Below, in pieces: positions 8,701 to 16,600 of a stretch of 64,000 bases of DNA. The notes under the pieces are model-generated. The model made no database searches and was not told the DNA's origin. It saw only the letters and a program-made list of their open reading frames with translations. Every line of letters begins with the position of its first letter. Within the stretch, counting starts at the first letter, position 1. Source of the DNA: UBA4055 sp964648295 (GTDB taxonomy: Bacteria; UBA4055); the NCBI GenBank assembly GCA_964648295.1, contig CAZYNH010000002.1:124001-188000 (forward strand), given 5' to 3'. A program made the translations under genes and the position numbers.

Positions 8701-9004
8701 GGGCTGGGAGGATCTTGACGGGCACTATACATACAGCGAGGAATACCGTAAGATCGCCTTTCTTAACATACCTGAGCGGTGCGTGATAAGGATCTACACT
8801 CTGGCAGGCGACCTTGTAAAGGTGATCGGTCATAACGGAAACTCTTCACCGGATGCTCCGTACTGGTACGGTAGGAACGGCGCATACTGGAACCTGATAA
8901 ATGATAACCATCAGGCTGCGGTATCGGGTATTTACATTTTCAGCATTCAGGATGTGGATAACAAAAAGAGCGACTTTGTCGGTAAATTTGTGATAATTAA
9001 GTGA
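5780..9004 (+). CDS. Large secreted protein with C-terminal sorting-type domain
   Basis: A 1,074-residue protein with an N-terminal signal peptide (about residues 1-19). The body has no family I can name; it contains a Pro run (SPPPPPSP, around residue 750) followed by a fibronectin-like segment. The C-terminal ~100 residues (VVPNPYRGD, IRIYTLAGDLVKVI, SGIYIFSI, ending FVGKFVIIK) form an FlgD/Por-type Ig-like domain of the sort used for type IX secretion or surface anchoring in FCB bacteria. The first ~450 residues have a close paralogue in the truncated gene at 9764, and the last residues recur at 30960-30986. It lies directly after the exported-peptide gene. An outer-surface or extracellular location is inferred; function unknown. 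Confidence 0.75.
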   Translation: MKYLTGLYFLIAMSLFSGTTHYFQQTDDSLYILTKSKSKLTLDHLVENRTHRVGDVKMNITNFGSFRPYKPSYYTNVPERFRDECIGEYSVAMEMPTGSGMSYLSEAGLWFGGYLDSVTVNFEGMQSNIFQGPLVSTFFDFANSYSNELAPAGFEDDPSGLRLGRIIETSNVEGRMNCLFSDVYDPQATAYEQFSTWFTDKSTDQYSWDFVEQRQHIPLGIEVKQTSYAWPYDYAKKFIIVDYKIYNRNKDKKDIYNFFVGVGIESSVHNSKTPSGGHADDLVGFIEKWNGYIDPATGEKKSVDMNMAWASDNDGRDYVYIDTPFIIDNEPGAGTPLDGATGVFTLRVLRNPDPNLKYSFNIWTMNWSGRQGNFAPRWKTGLHSEWEYDLTMTQKGYDDTNYDNLEWPEGGIIDGGRTGGVPLGDKGRYMVMSNDEFDHNLTSIREIYLGMDTQADGTPFPQADMWQPWIVAGMENEGETPNGTISQMNDLANGFSVKKLLGFGPLGFESYVNVATDLDHDGIVDSAIPNKKVWKFAYGDSLKLTLAFMVSENFHTSLEQDPNYSDSTVVDLSDGLDVSLFDQGWYDAFYNVVWAERVYDTPMFDTPVTRYGLTRGDGWYGEDVGSDAMFGNMVSDTYCWWLDAVYPGPDEGEGDFEITTFAEPVTDIYGFTSRNEDNLLPFGRQHESEDRKYGPTGNQEDGEGWGYMVKYDKLDGYYPQGTWVRYGFDNDRLDAGDGVPDFSSPPPPPSPKIKVTTVDNDIIVEWTSHEFYFGDDGRVGVAGPEFTYDPYTRLYDFEGYSVELSPDRQLKNFTTIFSVDKVNYSYQNVSDMYDYLDNPIPADTLAAYPDDYPPIKTMYGKIYQLVPFGNNRDMTLDYTKEGLYTYSCTVEPSPYPEWDDIRYYKFVLHNQTPGYKKYIAVTASDFGAPKMGVPAIKSSPESNAKATVAANLTTTSDVIVVPNPYRGDVDYGNMGWEDLDGHYTYSEEYRKIAFLNIPERCVIRIYTLAGDLVKVIGHNGNSSPDAPYWYGRNGAYWNLINDNHQAAVSGIYIFSIQDVDNKKSDFVGKFVIIK

Positions 9005-9018
9005 CCGGTTTATTTAAA

Positions 9019-9047
9019 TTGATTTAAAATCTTTTGTTGCGTATATT
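9019..9047 (+). promoter_or_regulatory. Promoter of the PIN toxin-antitoxin pair
   Basis: TTGATT (9019-9024), a 17-base spacer and TATATT (9042-9047), followed by an AGGAGG ribosome-binding site just before the ATG at 9071. Confidence 0.6.
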
Positions 9048-9070
9048 ATTCACGAAACAGGAGGTAGTCT

Positions 9071-9514
9071 ATGAATAAAATTAAAATATATCTCGATAAT
9101 TGCTGCTTTAACAGGCCTTATGATGATCAGAGCTATTTAAGTGTTTATTTAGAAACGCAGGCAAAGCTTGCAATTCAACAGCTTGTTAGAGAGGGCGTAT
9201 TATTACTTGCATGGTCTTTTTTGCTTGATTATGAGAACAGCGAGAATCCTGACCAGACCATAAGGGAAGAAATTAAAGAGTGGAGAAATATGTCCGCTAT
9301 TATGATCAAGAAAACTGATTCAATAGTTGATGAAGCTCACATAATAAACAAATATGGATTCAGCAAGAAAGATTCTCTACACCTGGCAGCCGCGAAGAGT
9401 TCGGATATTGATTATTTTATTACAGTTGACAAGGGCATATTGAAAGGAGCAAAACTTTACGGTGATCCTAAAATAATCGATCCAATAGAGTTTATTGCGA
9501 AAATGGAGGAATAA
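9071..9514 (+). CDS. PIN-domain ribonuclease toxin
   Basis: A 147-residue PIN-fold protein. The acidic metal-binding residues are visible as Asp9 (YLDNCCFNRP), Glu55 (LLDYENSENP), Asp101 (KKDSLHLAAA) and Asp120 (YFITVDKG). PIN toxins cut RNA and are held inactive by a partner protein. The next gene starts directly after its stop, giving a toxin-first two-gene unit with its own promoter. It separates the two large surface-protein genes, which may reflect insertion of a mobile stabilising unit into the surface-protein array. Confidence 0.85.
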   Translation: MNKIKIYLDNCCFNRPYDDQSYLSVYLETQAKLAIQQLVREGVLLLAWSFLLDYENSENPDQTIREEIKEWRNMSAIMIKKTDSIVDEAHIINKYGFSKKDSLHLAAAKSSDIDYFITVDKGILKGAKLYGDPKIIDPIEFIAKMEE

Positions 9515-9712
9515 ATGAAAACGGATACAATGATAAAACAGGAAGGGTTTCAGGCTCTTAAGACTAAGCTGGACACAGTTGAAGTAGAAAGATTTATAGT
9601 CCTTATCAATCGGGAAAAATTTGACTATACGAAATGGCGAAAGGATCTTTTTGAAAATATGACCATTGATGAGATAGCTGACAAGGCCGGTAAATACTCT
9701 GATAATAATTGA
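9515..9712 (+). CDS. Probable partner (antitoxin) of the PIN toxin
   Basis: A 65-residue protein that abuts the toxin stop (TAAATG), implying translational coupling. It has MKTDTMIKQEGFQAL and DYTKWRKDLF segments that I recognise as a conserved small protein found beside PIN genes, but I know no formal family name. It is highly charged, with no visible membrane segment. The antitoxin role is inferred from size and position. Confidence 0.65.
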   Translation: MKTDTMIKQEGFQALKTKLDTVEVERFIVLINREKFDYTKWRKDLFENMTIDEIADKAGKYSDNN

Positions 9713-9828
9713 GTTTTGTAAAAGCAACAACTGAAAACGGCAGAATAATAGTAGAGGGAGAGCTTGAAAAGATTGATATTGATATTATTATTTCTTATAC
9801 AACTCCTGCTTTTCCCGCGGTCTTATGA
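9709..9828 (+). other. Possible 39-residue ORF overlapping the antitoxin end
   Basis: A TTG at 9709 overlaps the antitoxin TGA in a TTGA arrangement typical of coupled genes and opens 39 codons (SFVKATTENGRIIVEGEL and onward). Its 3' half overlaps the signal-peptide region of the gene at 9764 in another frame. It may be the broken front of a third cassette gene cut by insertion of the surface-protein copy, or chance. Confidence 0.25.
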
Positions 9829-11119
9829 CAATTATGGTTTCCCCCGGGAAGAAAATTCACTTATCAACCAGCACAAGCAGTCCAATCAGCCGTTTGTCGA
9901 GAACCGGGTTCATCGGGCAGGACTCTTCTGGATGAATGTTACGAACAGAGGTTATCTAGGAAGATATCTGTGGGATGATGATTTAGATCAATGTACTAAT
10001 GACCTTGTACTTGGTGCAGAGATGCCTGGCGGATCAGGAATAAATTATATGCATCAGGCAAATCTATGGTTCGGAGGATATCTTGATTCGGCGGCAACAG
10101 ATATTGTGGGAGCAGGATCTATCATGTTTCAGGGTCCGTTGGTCTCTACAGCAAATAATGATTATCCTTTCGGATTCGAACTACAGCCTTATTACTTCGA
10201 TGACGATCTTTCAGGGATTACTTTAGGAAGGATAACTGAAATTTCGAATATTGAAGGTCGCATGAACTGTCTTTTTGAAGATGTTTACGACCCCAAAGCT
10301 TCAGCATTTGAAGAATTCACTTCAAAATTTACTGATAAAGGTACTGATCATTACACATGGTGTCTTATCGAGAATAGAGGGCATATACCTCTGGGTGTCG
10401 AAGTGAAGCAGACCAGTTATGCATGGCCTTATGATTTTGCTAAGAAATTCGTTATAGTGGACTATACTATCTATAACAGAAATGTAAACAAGAAGGACAT
10501 ATACAATTTTTTTATGGGAGTAAATGTTGATCCTGAAGTAATGAATACAGTATCAAATACCTCGCGTTTTGGAGGATACAACGACGATCTGTCAGGCTTT
10601 ATAGAAAAGTGGAACGGATACATTGATCCTGCAACTGGAGAACAGAAGTCAGTTGATATGAATATGATATGGTCAGCAGACAATGACGGAAGAGAATATC
10701 AGATAGACGGAGATGATAGCCCTATGGTAGAACCCGAAGCAGGTAGTCCGCTTGACGGGGCAACGGGAGTATTAACGGTAAGAGTTTTGCGCAATCCAAA
10801 TCCCAACCTCAGATATTCTTTCAATCTCTGGAATCCCGGCTACGGCAATGAAAGCCTTGACTGGGGACCCAGATGGCAGCCCGGAATGCATTCAAACTGG
10901 GAATACGATCTTACACCCAAGCAAAAAGGTTATGACGATACAAATTATGATGATCTCGAATGGTATGCCGGAGAATCAATTTGTGGTGGCAGAGTTGAAG
11001 GTATGCCTGCCGGCGACAGAGGAAGATATATGGTATTGTCCAACGATGAGTTCGATTACAATCAGACCGCAATAAGAGAAGTTTATCTTGGTATGGAAAC
11101 ACAGGCTGAGCACTGTTAA
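9764..11119 (+). pseudogene. Truncated paralogue of the large secreted protein
   Basis: It starts at TTG 9764 after a GGGAGAG ribosome-binding site and encodes a signal peptide and 451 residues. It tracks the N-terminal part of the 5780 protein closely: ENRVHRAG, MPGGSGINYM, EVKQTSYAWPYD, FIEKWNGYIDPATGE, YMVLSNDEFDYNQT, REVYLGMETQAE. The match then stops and the ORF ends three codons later, exactly where sequence of a PCAT gene begins. The sorting domain and about 600 residues are lost, so the product would be secreted through the inner membrane but not sorted. It is best read as a deletion product, although the remaining frame is intact. Confidence 0.85.
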
Positions 11120-11246
11120 GAACGCAGATCAGATCGTCGTACTTGAAAAAGGGAAGATAATAGAAAAAGGAACGCACAAAGAGCTCGCCGAACTCAAAGG
11201 CGCATATTTCAATCTTGTAAAGAATCAGCTTGAACTGGGGAATTAA
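11103..11246 (+). pseudogene. 3' remnant of a second PCAT exporter gene
   Basis: In the frame ending at TAA 11244-11246 the sequence encodes LSTVKNADQIVVLEKGK, then a GTHKELAELKGAYF stretch and a final NQLELGN, the H-loop-to-end part of the PCAT at 557-2749. It starts inside the last codons of the truncated surface gene. The 8-mer CACAGGCT is shared by the surface gene (near 7134) and the PCAT gene (near 2604) at the joint. The remnant keeps its original neighbour, mini-HlyD B, downstream. Confidence 0.9.
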
Positions 11247-11249
11247 AAT

Positions 11250-11453
11250 ATGCCTGATCAGGATAAGATAAACAACATCATAGACAGAAGCGAGAAAACG
11301 CAGGAAATACTTACATATCAGCCTCACTGGGCGGTAAGGGTCGGCATCACGGTCATAACACTTCTGATCATCGGGTTGATACTTTCGGCGAAGTTTATTG
11401 AGTATAAAGATGGCAAAACAGTTTATGAGATAATATTTGAGAAAGTGAGGTAA
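11250..11453 (+). CDS. Mini-HlyD: 67-residue single-span protein (copy B)
   Basis: It has the same length as copy A at 2751, with 57 of 67 residues identical; the last 23 residues, including KFIEYKDGKTVYEIIFEKVR, are unchanged. Most differences are conservative exchanges in the membrane span. It has survived although its own exporter gene is reduced to a remnant, so it may act with the intact PCAT at 557 or simply be recently orphaned. The preserved stop position argues that the short form predates the duplication. Confidence 0.75.
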   Translation: MPDQDKINNIIDRSEKTQEILTYQPHWAVRVGITVITLLIIGLILSAKFIEYKDGKTVYEIIFEKVR

Positions 11454-11465
11454 AAAGTTATTGGG

Positions 11466-11494
11466 TTGAAATTTTAAGAGTTTTAAAGTATTAT
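11466..11494 (+). promoter_or_regulatory. Promoter of the propeller lipoprotein gene
   Basis: TTGAAA (11466-11471), a 17-base spacer and TATTAT (11489-11494), located 32 bases before the ATG at 11526. Confidence 0.5.
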
Positions 11495-11525
11495 TGATAA
11501 TGTGTAATTAAAATTGGAGGCGGTT

Positions 11526-12632
11526 ATGAGAGAATGGAAGTTTCTTGCTATAATAGTGATTCTTTTTGTTTTTTACAGCTGTACAAAAAATGAATTGACC
11601 TTCAAAGTTAGTGAAGAGAACGGAATCAGGATAACGCAAAACACTGGCGTACCTGCGGATTCAACTTTCAATATTGAGTTGAGGGAAGTAGCTTTTATTG
11701 AGAATGATACAGAAACTTATCCTGAAAAATCATTTAAACAAGCGTCCTGCATGGATTTTGATGATAATGGAAACCTTTTCGTACTAGATCGAAAGCTGTT
11801 TAAAGTATTCAAGTATGATCAAAAAGGTAAATTTTTAATTTCTTTCGGCGCCCATGGGCATGGCCCTGGTGAATTTATAAATCCAGGGACTGTAATCTGT
11901 AGGAATGACACATTATTTGTAACGGATTTCCAAGGTTATAAAATAAACAAATTCGATACAAATGGGGATTTTATAGGAAGTAAACAATGTCAAGACATGG
12001 CTCACTTTCCTTTCACGCCATCAAAATTTGCAGAAAACTACATAACTTCCGGTAGTAGTAAGAACTCTGTTTCAGAAGATGGTATAGTACACACGATTAT
12101 TGAAACATCGTTGTATAATAACAGATTTGATTTTATAAAAGATATTTATGTCATTAAATCTGAACAACCAGCACTGGAGGAAGATTTTGATCCTTCTGAA
12201 AAAGGAATAAAGGCAGCAGCGTCTGATACCAATGTCTATGTATACGTGCACTCAAAAATCCATTACAAATTAGATGTATATGATACTAATGGTAATAAGA
12301 TAAGAGAGATTAAAAAATATTATACAAGAATTCAAAATCCAAAGGAAATTCAGAAAAAATATGAAGAAATCTGGGCAAAACGCGGCAGAAAATATAAATC
12401 TGAATTCAGAAACTCCATATATAATCTTTATACTGATAAATATAACAGATTGTGGGTCTCATGCCCCTCACGCAAAAAAGAAGAAGGGAGCAATTTTGAT
12501 ATCTTCGAGAACGATAAGTTCATTAACAGAGTAAAGCTTAAAATTGATAATGATTACATACCTTTTTTTGTAGGTGATAAAATAGTAGGTGTGAATTATA
12601 ATATAAATACTATTAAAATTTACGAGTATTAA
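11526..12632 (+). CDS. 6-bladed beta-propeller lipoprotein
   Basis: A 368-residue lipoprotein: hydrophobic signal followed by FVFYSC, with Cys about residue 19. Repeated blade-like strands follow (DFDDNGNLFVLDRK, KYDQKGKFLISFGAHGHGPGEF, KFDTNGDFIG, DVYDTNGNKIREI, DKYNRLWVS), as in the DUF5128/BF3164-like group of Bacteroidota. GGAGG at 11515-11519 supports ATG 11526 over TTG 11514. It is a paralogue of the partial gene at the window start. In Bacteroidota this propeller group is often found near small secreted peptide genes, consistent with its position beside the peptide module. Ligand unknown. Confidence 0.8.
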   Translation: MREWKFLAIIVILFVFYSCTKNELTFKVSEENGIRITQNTGVPADSTFNIELREVAFIENDTETYPEKSFKQASCMDFDDNGNLFVLDRKLFKVFKYDQKGKFLISFGAHGHGPGEFINPGTVICRNDTLFVTDFQGYKINKFDTNGDFIGSKQCQDMAHFPFTPSKFAENYITSGSSKNSVSEDGIVHTIIETSLYNNRFDFIKDIYVIKSEQPALEEDFDPSEKGIKAAASDTNVYVYVHSKIHYKLDVYDTNGNKIREIKKYYTRIQNPKEIQKKYEEIWAKRGRKYKSEFRNSIYNLYTDKYNRLWVSCPSRKKEEGSNFDIFENDKFINRVKLKIDNDYIPFFVGDKIVGVNYNINTIKIYEY

Positions 12633-12663
12633 GATTAAATTTGAAGTAATAATTGGATTTAAT

Positions 12664-13566
12664 ATGATTAATTTTAAGAAAAAATATCTTTTAGTACCTA
12701 TAATCTTGATAATCATTGGATGTTGTGCACCAGTAAAGGACATGGTGCTCGTTGACGGTGGTACTATAAGGAAGGAAGATAAAAACGGAGAAACTGAGCA
12801 GATCAACATCCAAAAGTACTATATTGGAATTTATGAGGTTACACAGAAGCTATGGAAAGAAGTCATGGGTGATAATCCGAGCTATTTTAAAGGCGATGAT
12901 CTGCCTGTTGAGAACATAAGTTGGTATGATGCGGTAATATTCTGTAATAGATTAAGCAAAATGGAAGGTCTTGCAGAGTGCTATACTATTAATGAACTTG
13001 ATACAGATTCAACAGATTTGTATGTTAATCATAGAATTAAATACGAGATAAAATTAAATCTCGGAAAAAACGGATATCGACTACCTACAATAACTGAATG
13101 GGAGTATGCTTACACCGGTGGTAGAAGTAGTAGGGGTTTAAAATATAGTGGGAGTGATAAAATAGATGAAGTAGGATGGCACAAAAGAAATTCAGGAGAT
13201 AAAATTCTCAATACCTTCAACGAAACCGCTTACTTCTCTGAAGATAGTCTCAAAGTTTATAATAATTCAACAAAACCTGTTGGAAGCAAAAAGCCGAACG
13301 AACTCGGTATTTATGATATGACAGGAAATGTAAATGAATACCGCTGGGATTTTAAAGATTATCATTATGCTGATTATCAGATTGAGCTTGGTGACCAGTT
13401 TTACGGGAGGGATGTGCATGTTCATTTAAGATCAGCGGCCGGTGGAAGCTGGATGGATGATATATTGGGAAGCGAGAAAGCGGTTGAAATATTACTCGCA
13501 CCGTACTTGAAAGACCGTAGCTGCGGCTTGCGAGTCGTTAGGAAAGCGGGATGTATTTTCAATTGA
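12664..13566 (+). CDS. Formylglycine-generating-enzyme (SUMF1)-fold lipoprotein
   Basis: A 300-residue lipoprotein (signal ending IIIGCCAP). It carries the FGE/SUMF1 fold pattern: YIGIYEVTQKLWKEVMG, NPSYFKGDDLPVENISWYDA, NGYRLPTITEWEYA, ELGIYDMTGNVNEY and SCGLRVVR. True formylglycine enzymes oxidise a sulfatase Cys; many fold members have other or no known activity. No sulfatase is nearby, so activity is not assigned. It lies 31 bp after the propeller gene and probably shares its transcript. Both may be envelope accessories of the peptide/surface module. Confidence 0.8.
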   Translation: MINFKKKYLLVPIILIIIGCCAPVKDMVLVDGGTIRKEDKNGETEQINIQKYYIGIYEVTQKLWKEVMGDNPSYFKGDDLPVENISWYDAVIFCNRLSKMEGLAECYTINELDTDSTDLYVNHRIKYEIKLNLGKNGYRLPTITEWEYAYTGGRSSRGLKYSGSDKIDEVGWHKRNSGDKILNTFNETAYFSEDSLKVYNNSTKPVGSKKPNELGIYDMTGNVNEYRWDFKDYHYADYQIELGDQFYGRDVHVHLRSAAGGSWMDDILGSEKAVEILLAPYLKDRSCGLRVVRKAGCIFN

Positions 13567-13618
13567 TTTCGCGGCCTGAATGGGATATATTTGGAAGACA
13601 TAAAACCGGGGACTGAAA

Positions 13619-16600
13619 GTGACCGTACAGTCAAAAACGCCCAAGCAGGCATTGAATAAAGCGTATCTTAAGCTTAAACCTTCCAGAGATGAGATCGAGA
13701 GGTTCAGGACGAACCTGATCAGCCTTCTCGACAATATAGATGAAAGGGAATACGAGGAGCATTCAAAGAATCTCGTGCGGGATTTTCTGCGCGAAACTTA
13801 TTACAAAGACCTTTATGAGATCAATGTTAAAAACCGCAACGACCTGGTGATCCATTCGGACAGGACTTCAGCTTCACCGGTGAGCGTGATAATCGAGGCT
13901 AAACGGCCGTCTGAGAGGTATGCTTTTCCATCGGTTACAAATCTGAATGTGAAGGCGGTCAGAGAGCTTGTGCTTTATTACCTCAAGGAACGGATAAAAG
14001 AAGAAAATTCGGATATCAGGCACCTTATCGCGACAAACGGCTATGAATGGTTCGTTTTTGACGGCGCGGACTTCTATAAATATTTCTACTGCGACACTTC
14101 GCTTGTAAAAGAATACGAAAAGTGGAGCGCGGGGCAGAAAGACGGAGCAGTGGTAGATGTGTTCTATAACGATATCGCCTCAAAGTATATTGATAAGGTA
14201 AAGTTCAGCCTGCCGTTCGCTTATTTCAATATTAAAGATTATGAGAAATTTCTGCGCAATGAGGATAAAGAGGACGATAAGAACTTAATCCCGCTCTATA
14301 AGCTGCTTTCGCCGGCGCATCTGCTAAAGCAGGCTTTTTCCAATGACAGCAACAGCCTCGACAAGAATTTCTATTTCGAGCTTCTGCACATTATAGGTTT
14401 AGAGGAGGTAAAGGACGGCGGTAAAAAGGTCATTCAGAGAAAGAAAAAGCCTGACGCAGGGTCACTTCTTGAGAATACGATCAATATTCTGATCTCGGAG
14501 GACAGGCTGCGAAGGGTCAACGACCCGGAATCGTTCGGGAAAAGTTCTGAGGAAAGGTATTTCGCAGTCGCATTAGAGCTCTGCATCACATGGATAAACA
14601 GGATACTGTTCCTAAAACTTCTCGAAGCCCAGCTGCTCAAATACCATAAAGGCGACAGGGAATATAAATTCCTCACTTACGAGGGCATAAACAGTTTCGA
14701 CGCGCTGAACAAACTTTTCTTTCAGGTGCTCGCGGTCAGACCCGAAGACAGAAGAGAGGCTGAGAAGAAGAAATTCGCCAGAATACCATACCTGAACAGT
14801 TCGCTTTTTGAACTTTCCGGCTTGGAGGACGACCTGATAAGGATAAGCAACCTCGAGGACGATCTGCTCATTCCCGTAATATCAAAAACAGTGCTTAAGG
14901 ACAATTCGGGAAAGAAGGTGGATGGAGAGCTTAACACTTTACATTACCTTTTCAGCTTCCTTGACGCCTACGATTTCAGTTCTGAAGGCAGTGAGGATAT
15001 AGCGGAGGAGAGAAAAACGCTCATCAACGCGTCCGTGCTTGGTCTCATATTTGAAAAGATCAACGGCTATAAGGACGGATCTTTCTTTACTCCGGGCTTT
15101 ATTACGATGTATATGTGCAGAGAGACGGTCAGAAGGGCGGTCATTCAGAAGTTCAACGATGAGTACAGGCTCGAAGTCAAAGATTTCGGGGAGCTTAAGA
15201 ATTTCGTGGGCAGTCCGTATAAGAGGGAGGATATCGCAAAGTACAATTCGGTCATCAATTCCTTAAAGATCTGCGACCCCGCTGTAGGTTCGGGCCATTT
15301 TCTCGTGTCGGCATTAAATGAGATCATAGCCGTAAAGTCGGAGCTGAACATACTTTCGGACGGCGAAGGGAACAGGATAACTACATATTCCGCGTTCGTG
15401 GAGAACGATGAGCTTATGCTTGCAGATACAGTCACGGGCGATCTTTTTGAGTATTTGCCGGAGAATAAGGAGAGCCGCAGGATACAGGAAGCGCTGTTCC
15501 ATGAAAAGCAGGCCATAATCGAAAACTGCCTGTTCGGGGTGGACATCAACCATAATTCCGTAAAGATATGCAGGCTCAGACTGTGGATCGAACTTTTGAA
15601 GAATTCGTACTATACCAAAGCATCGGGCTATAAGGAGCTTGAAACTCTGCCGAACATAGACATCAACATCAAATGCGGGAACTCACTCGTAAGCAGATTC
15701 AGCCTTGACGCGGACCTCAGTTCAGCCTTAAGAAAAAGCAAATGGAACATCACAGGATACAGGCTGGCCGTACAGTCATATCAGAATGCGAGGACCAAAG
15801 ATGAAAAAAGAGGCCTTGAGAGCCTCATCAACGAGATCAAGACCAACTTCCGCACAGAAATAAGCACCAACGACCCCAAGCAGAAAAGACTCGAAAGCCT
15901 GGAAAAAGAACTCTATGAAAAATACACCAGCAGCAAACTCATAGATGTCGAACTTTCCGATAAAGAGAAAGCCAGGGAGCAGAAAGAGAAAAAGAAGCTT
16001 GAGGATCAGGTCAACAGGCTGAGCGCGGAAATAAAAGAGATCAAGGAAAGCGCAATCTACCGCAACGCATTCGAATGGAGGTTCGAATTCCCCGAAGTCT
16101 TAGACGAAAAAGGCAGCTACATCGGCTTTGATGTAGTCATCGGGAATCCGCCTTATATGCAAATTCAAACTTTTTCAGATGAATTTAAAAATGCGTATAA
16201 AATGATGAAATACTCTACTTTTAATAACTCAGCCGATATTTATTGCTTGTTCTATGAATTAGCTACAAAAATATGTATTTCGGAGGGATATATAAGTTTT
16301 ATTACATCGAATAAATTTATCCGTTCAAATTATGGTATCGCAACGAGATTATTAATTTCGAATTGGAAAATATTAGAGTTAATAGATTTCGGAGAATTAC
16401 CGGTATTTGAAAATGCAGCTACTTTTCCTTTAATTCTTAGATTAAAAAAATCAAAAGTAATTAGCAATGTCAGATTTACGCAAGTTAAGACATTGAAATT
16501 TGAAAAATTTGAAGATGTTCTACTTAACAATACCTTCACCGTAACTCACAATAGCATGGTAGGTGGCAAATGGAATTTTGTTAATTCCGAAACGGCAAAC

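Noticed and set aside
8267..8833. 188-codon minus-strand ORF inside the large secreted protein
   Set aside because: The plus strand carries the sorting-type domain there; the antisense frame shows no motif and is a codon-use shadow.
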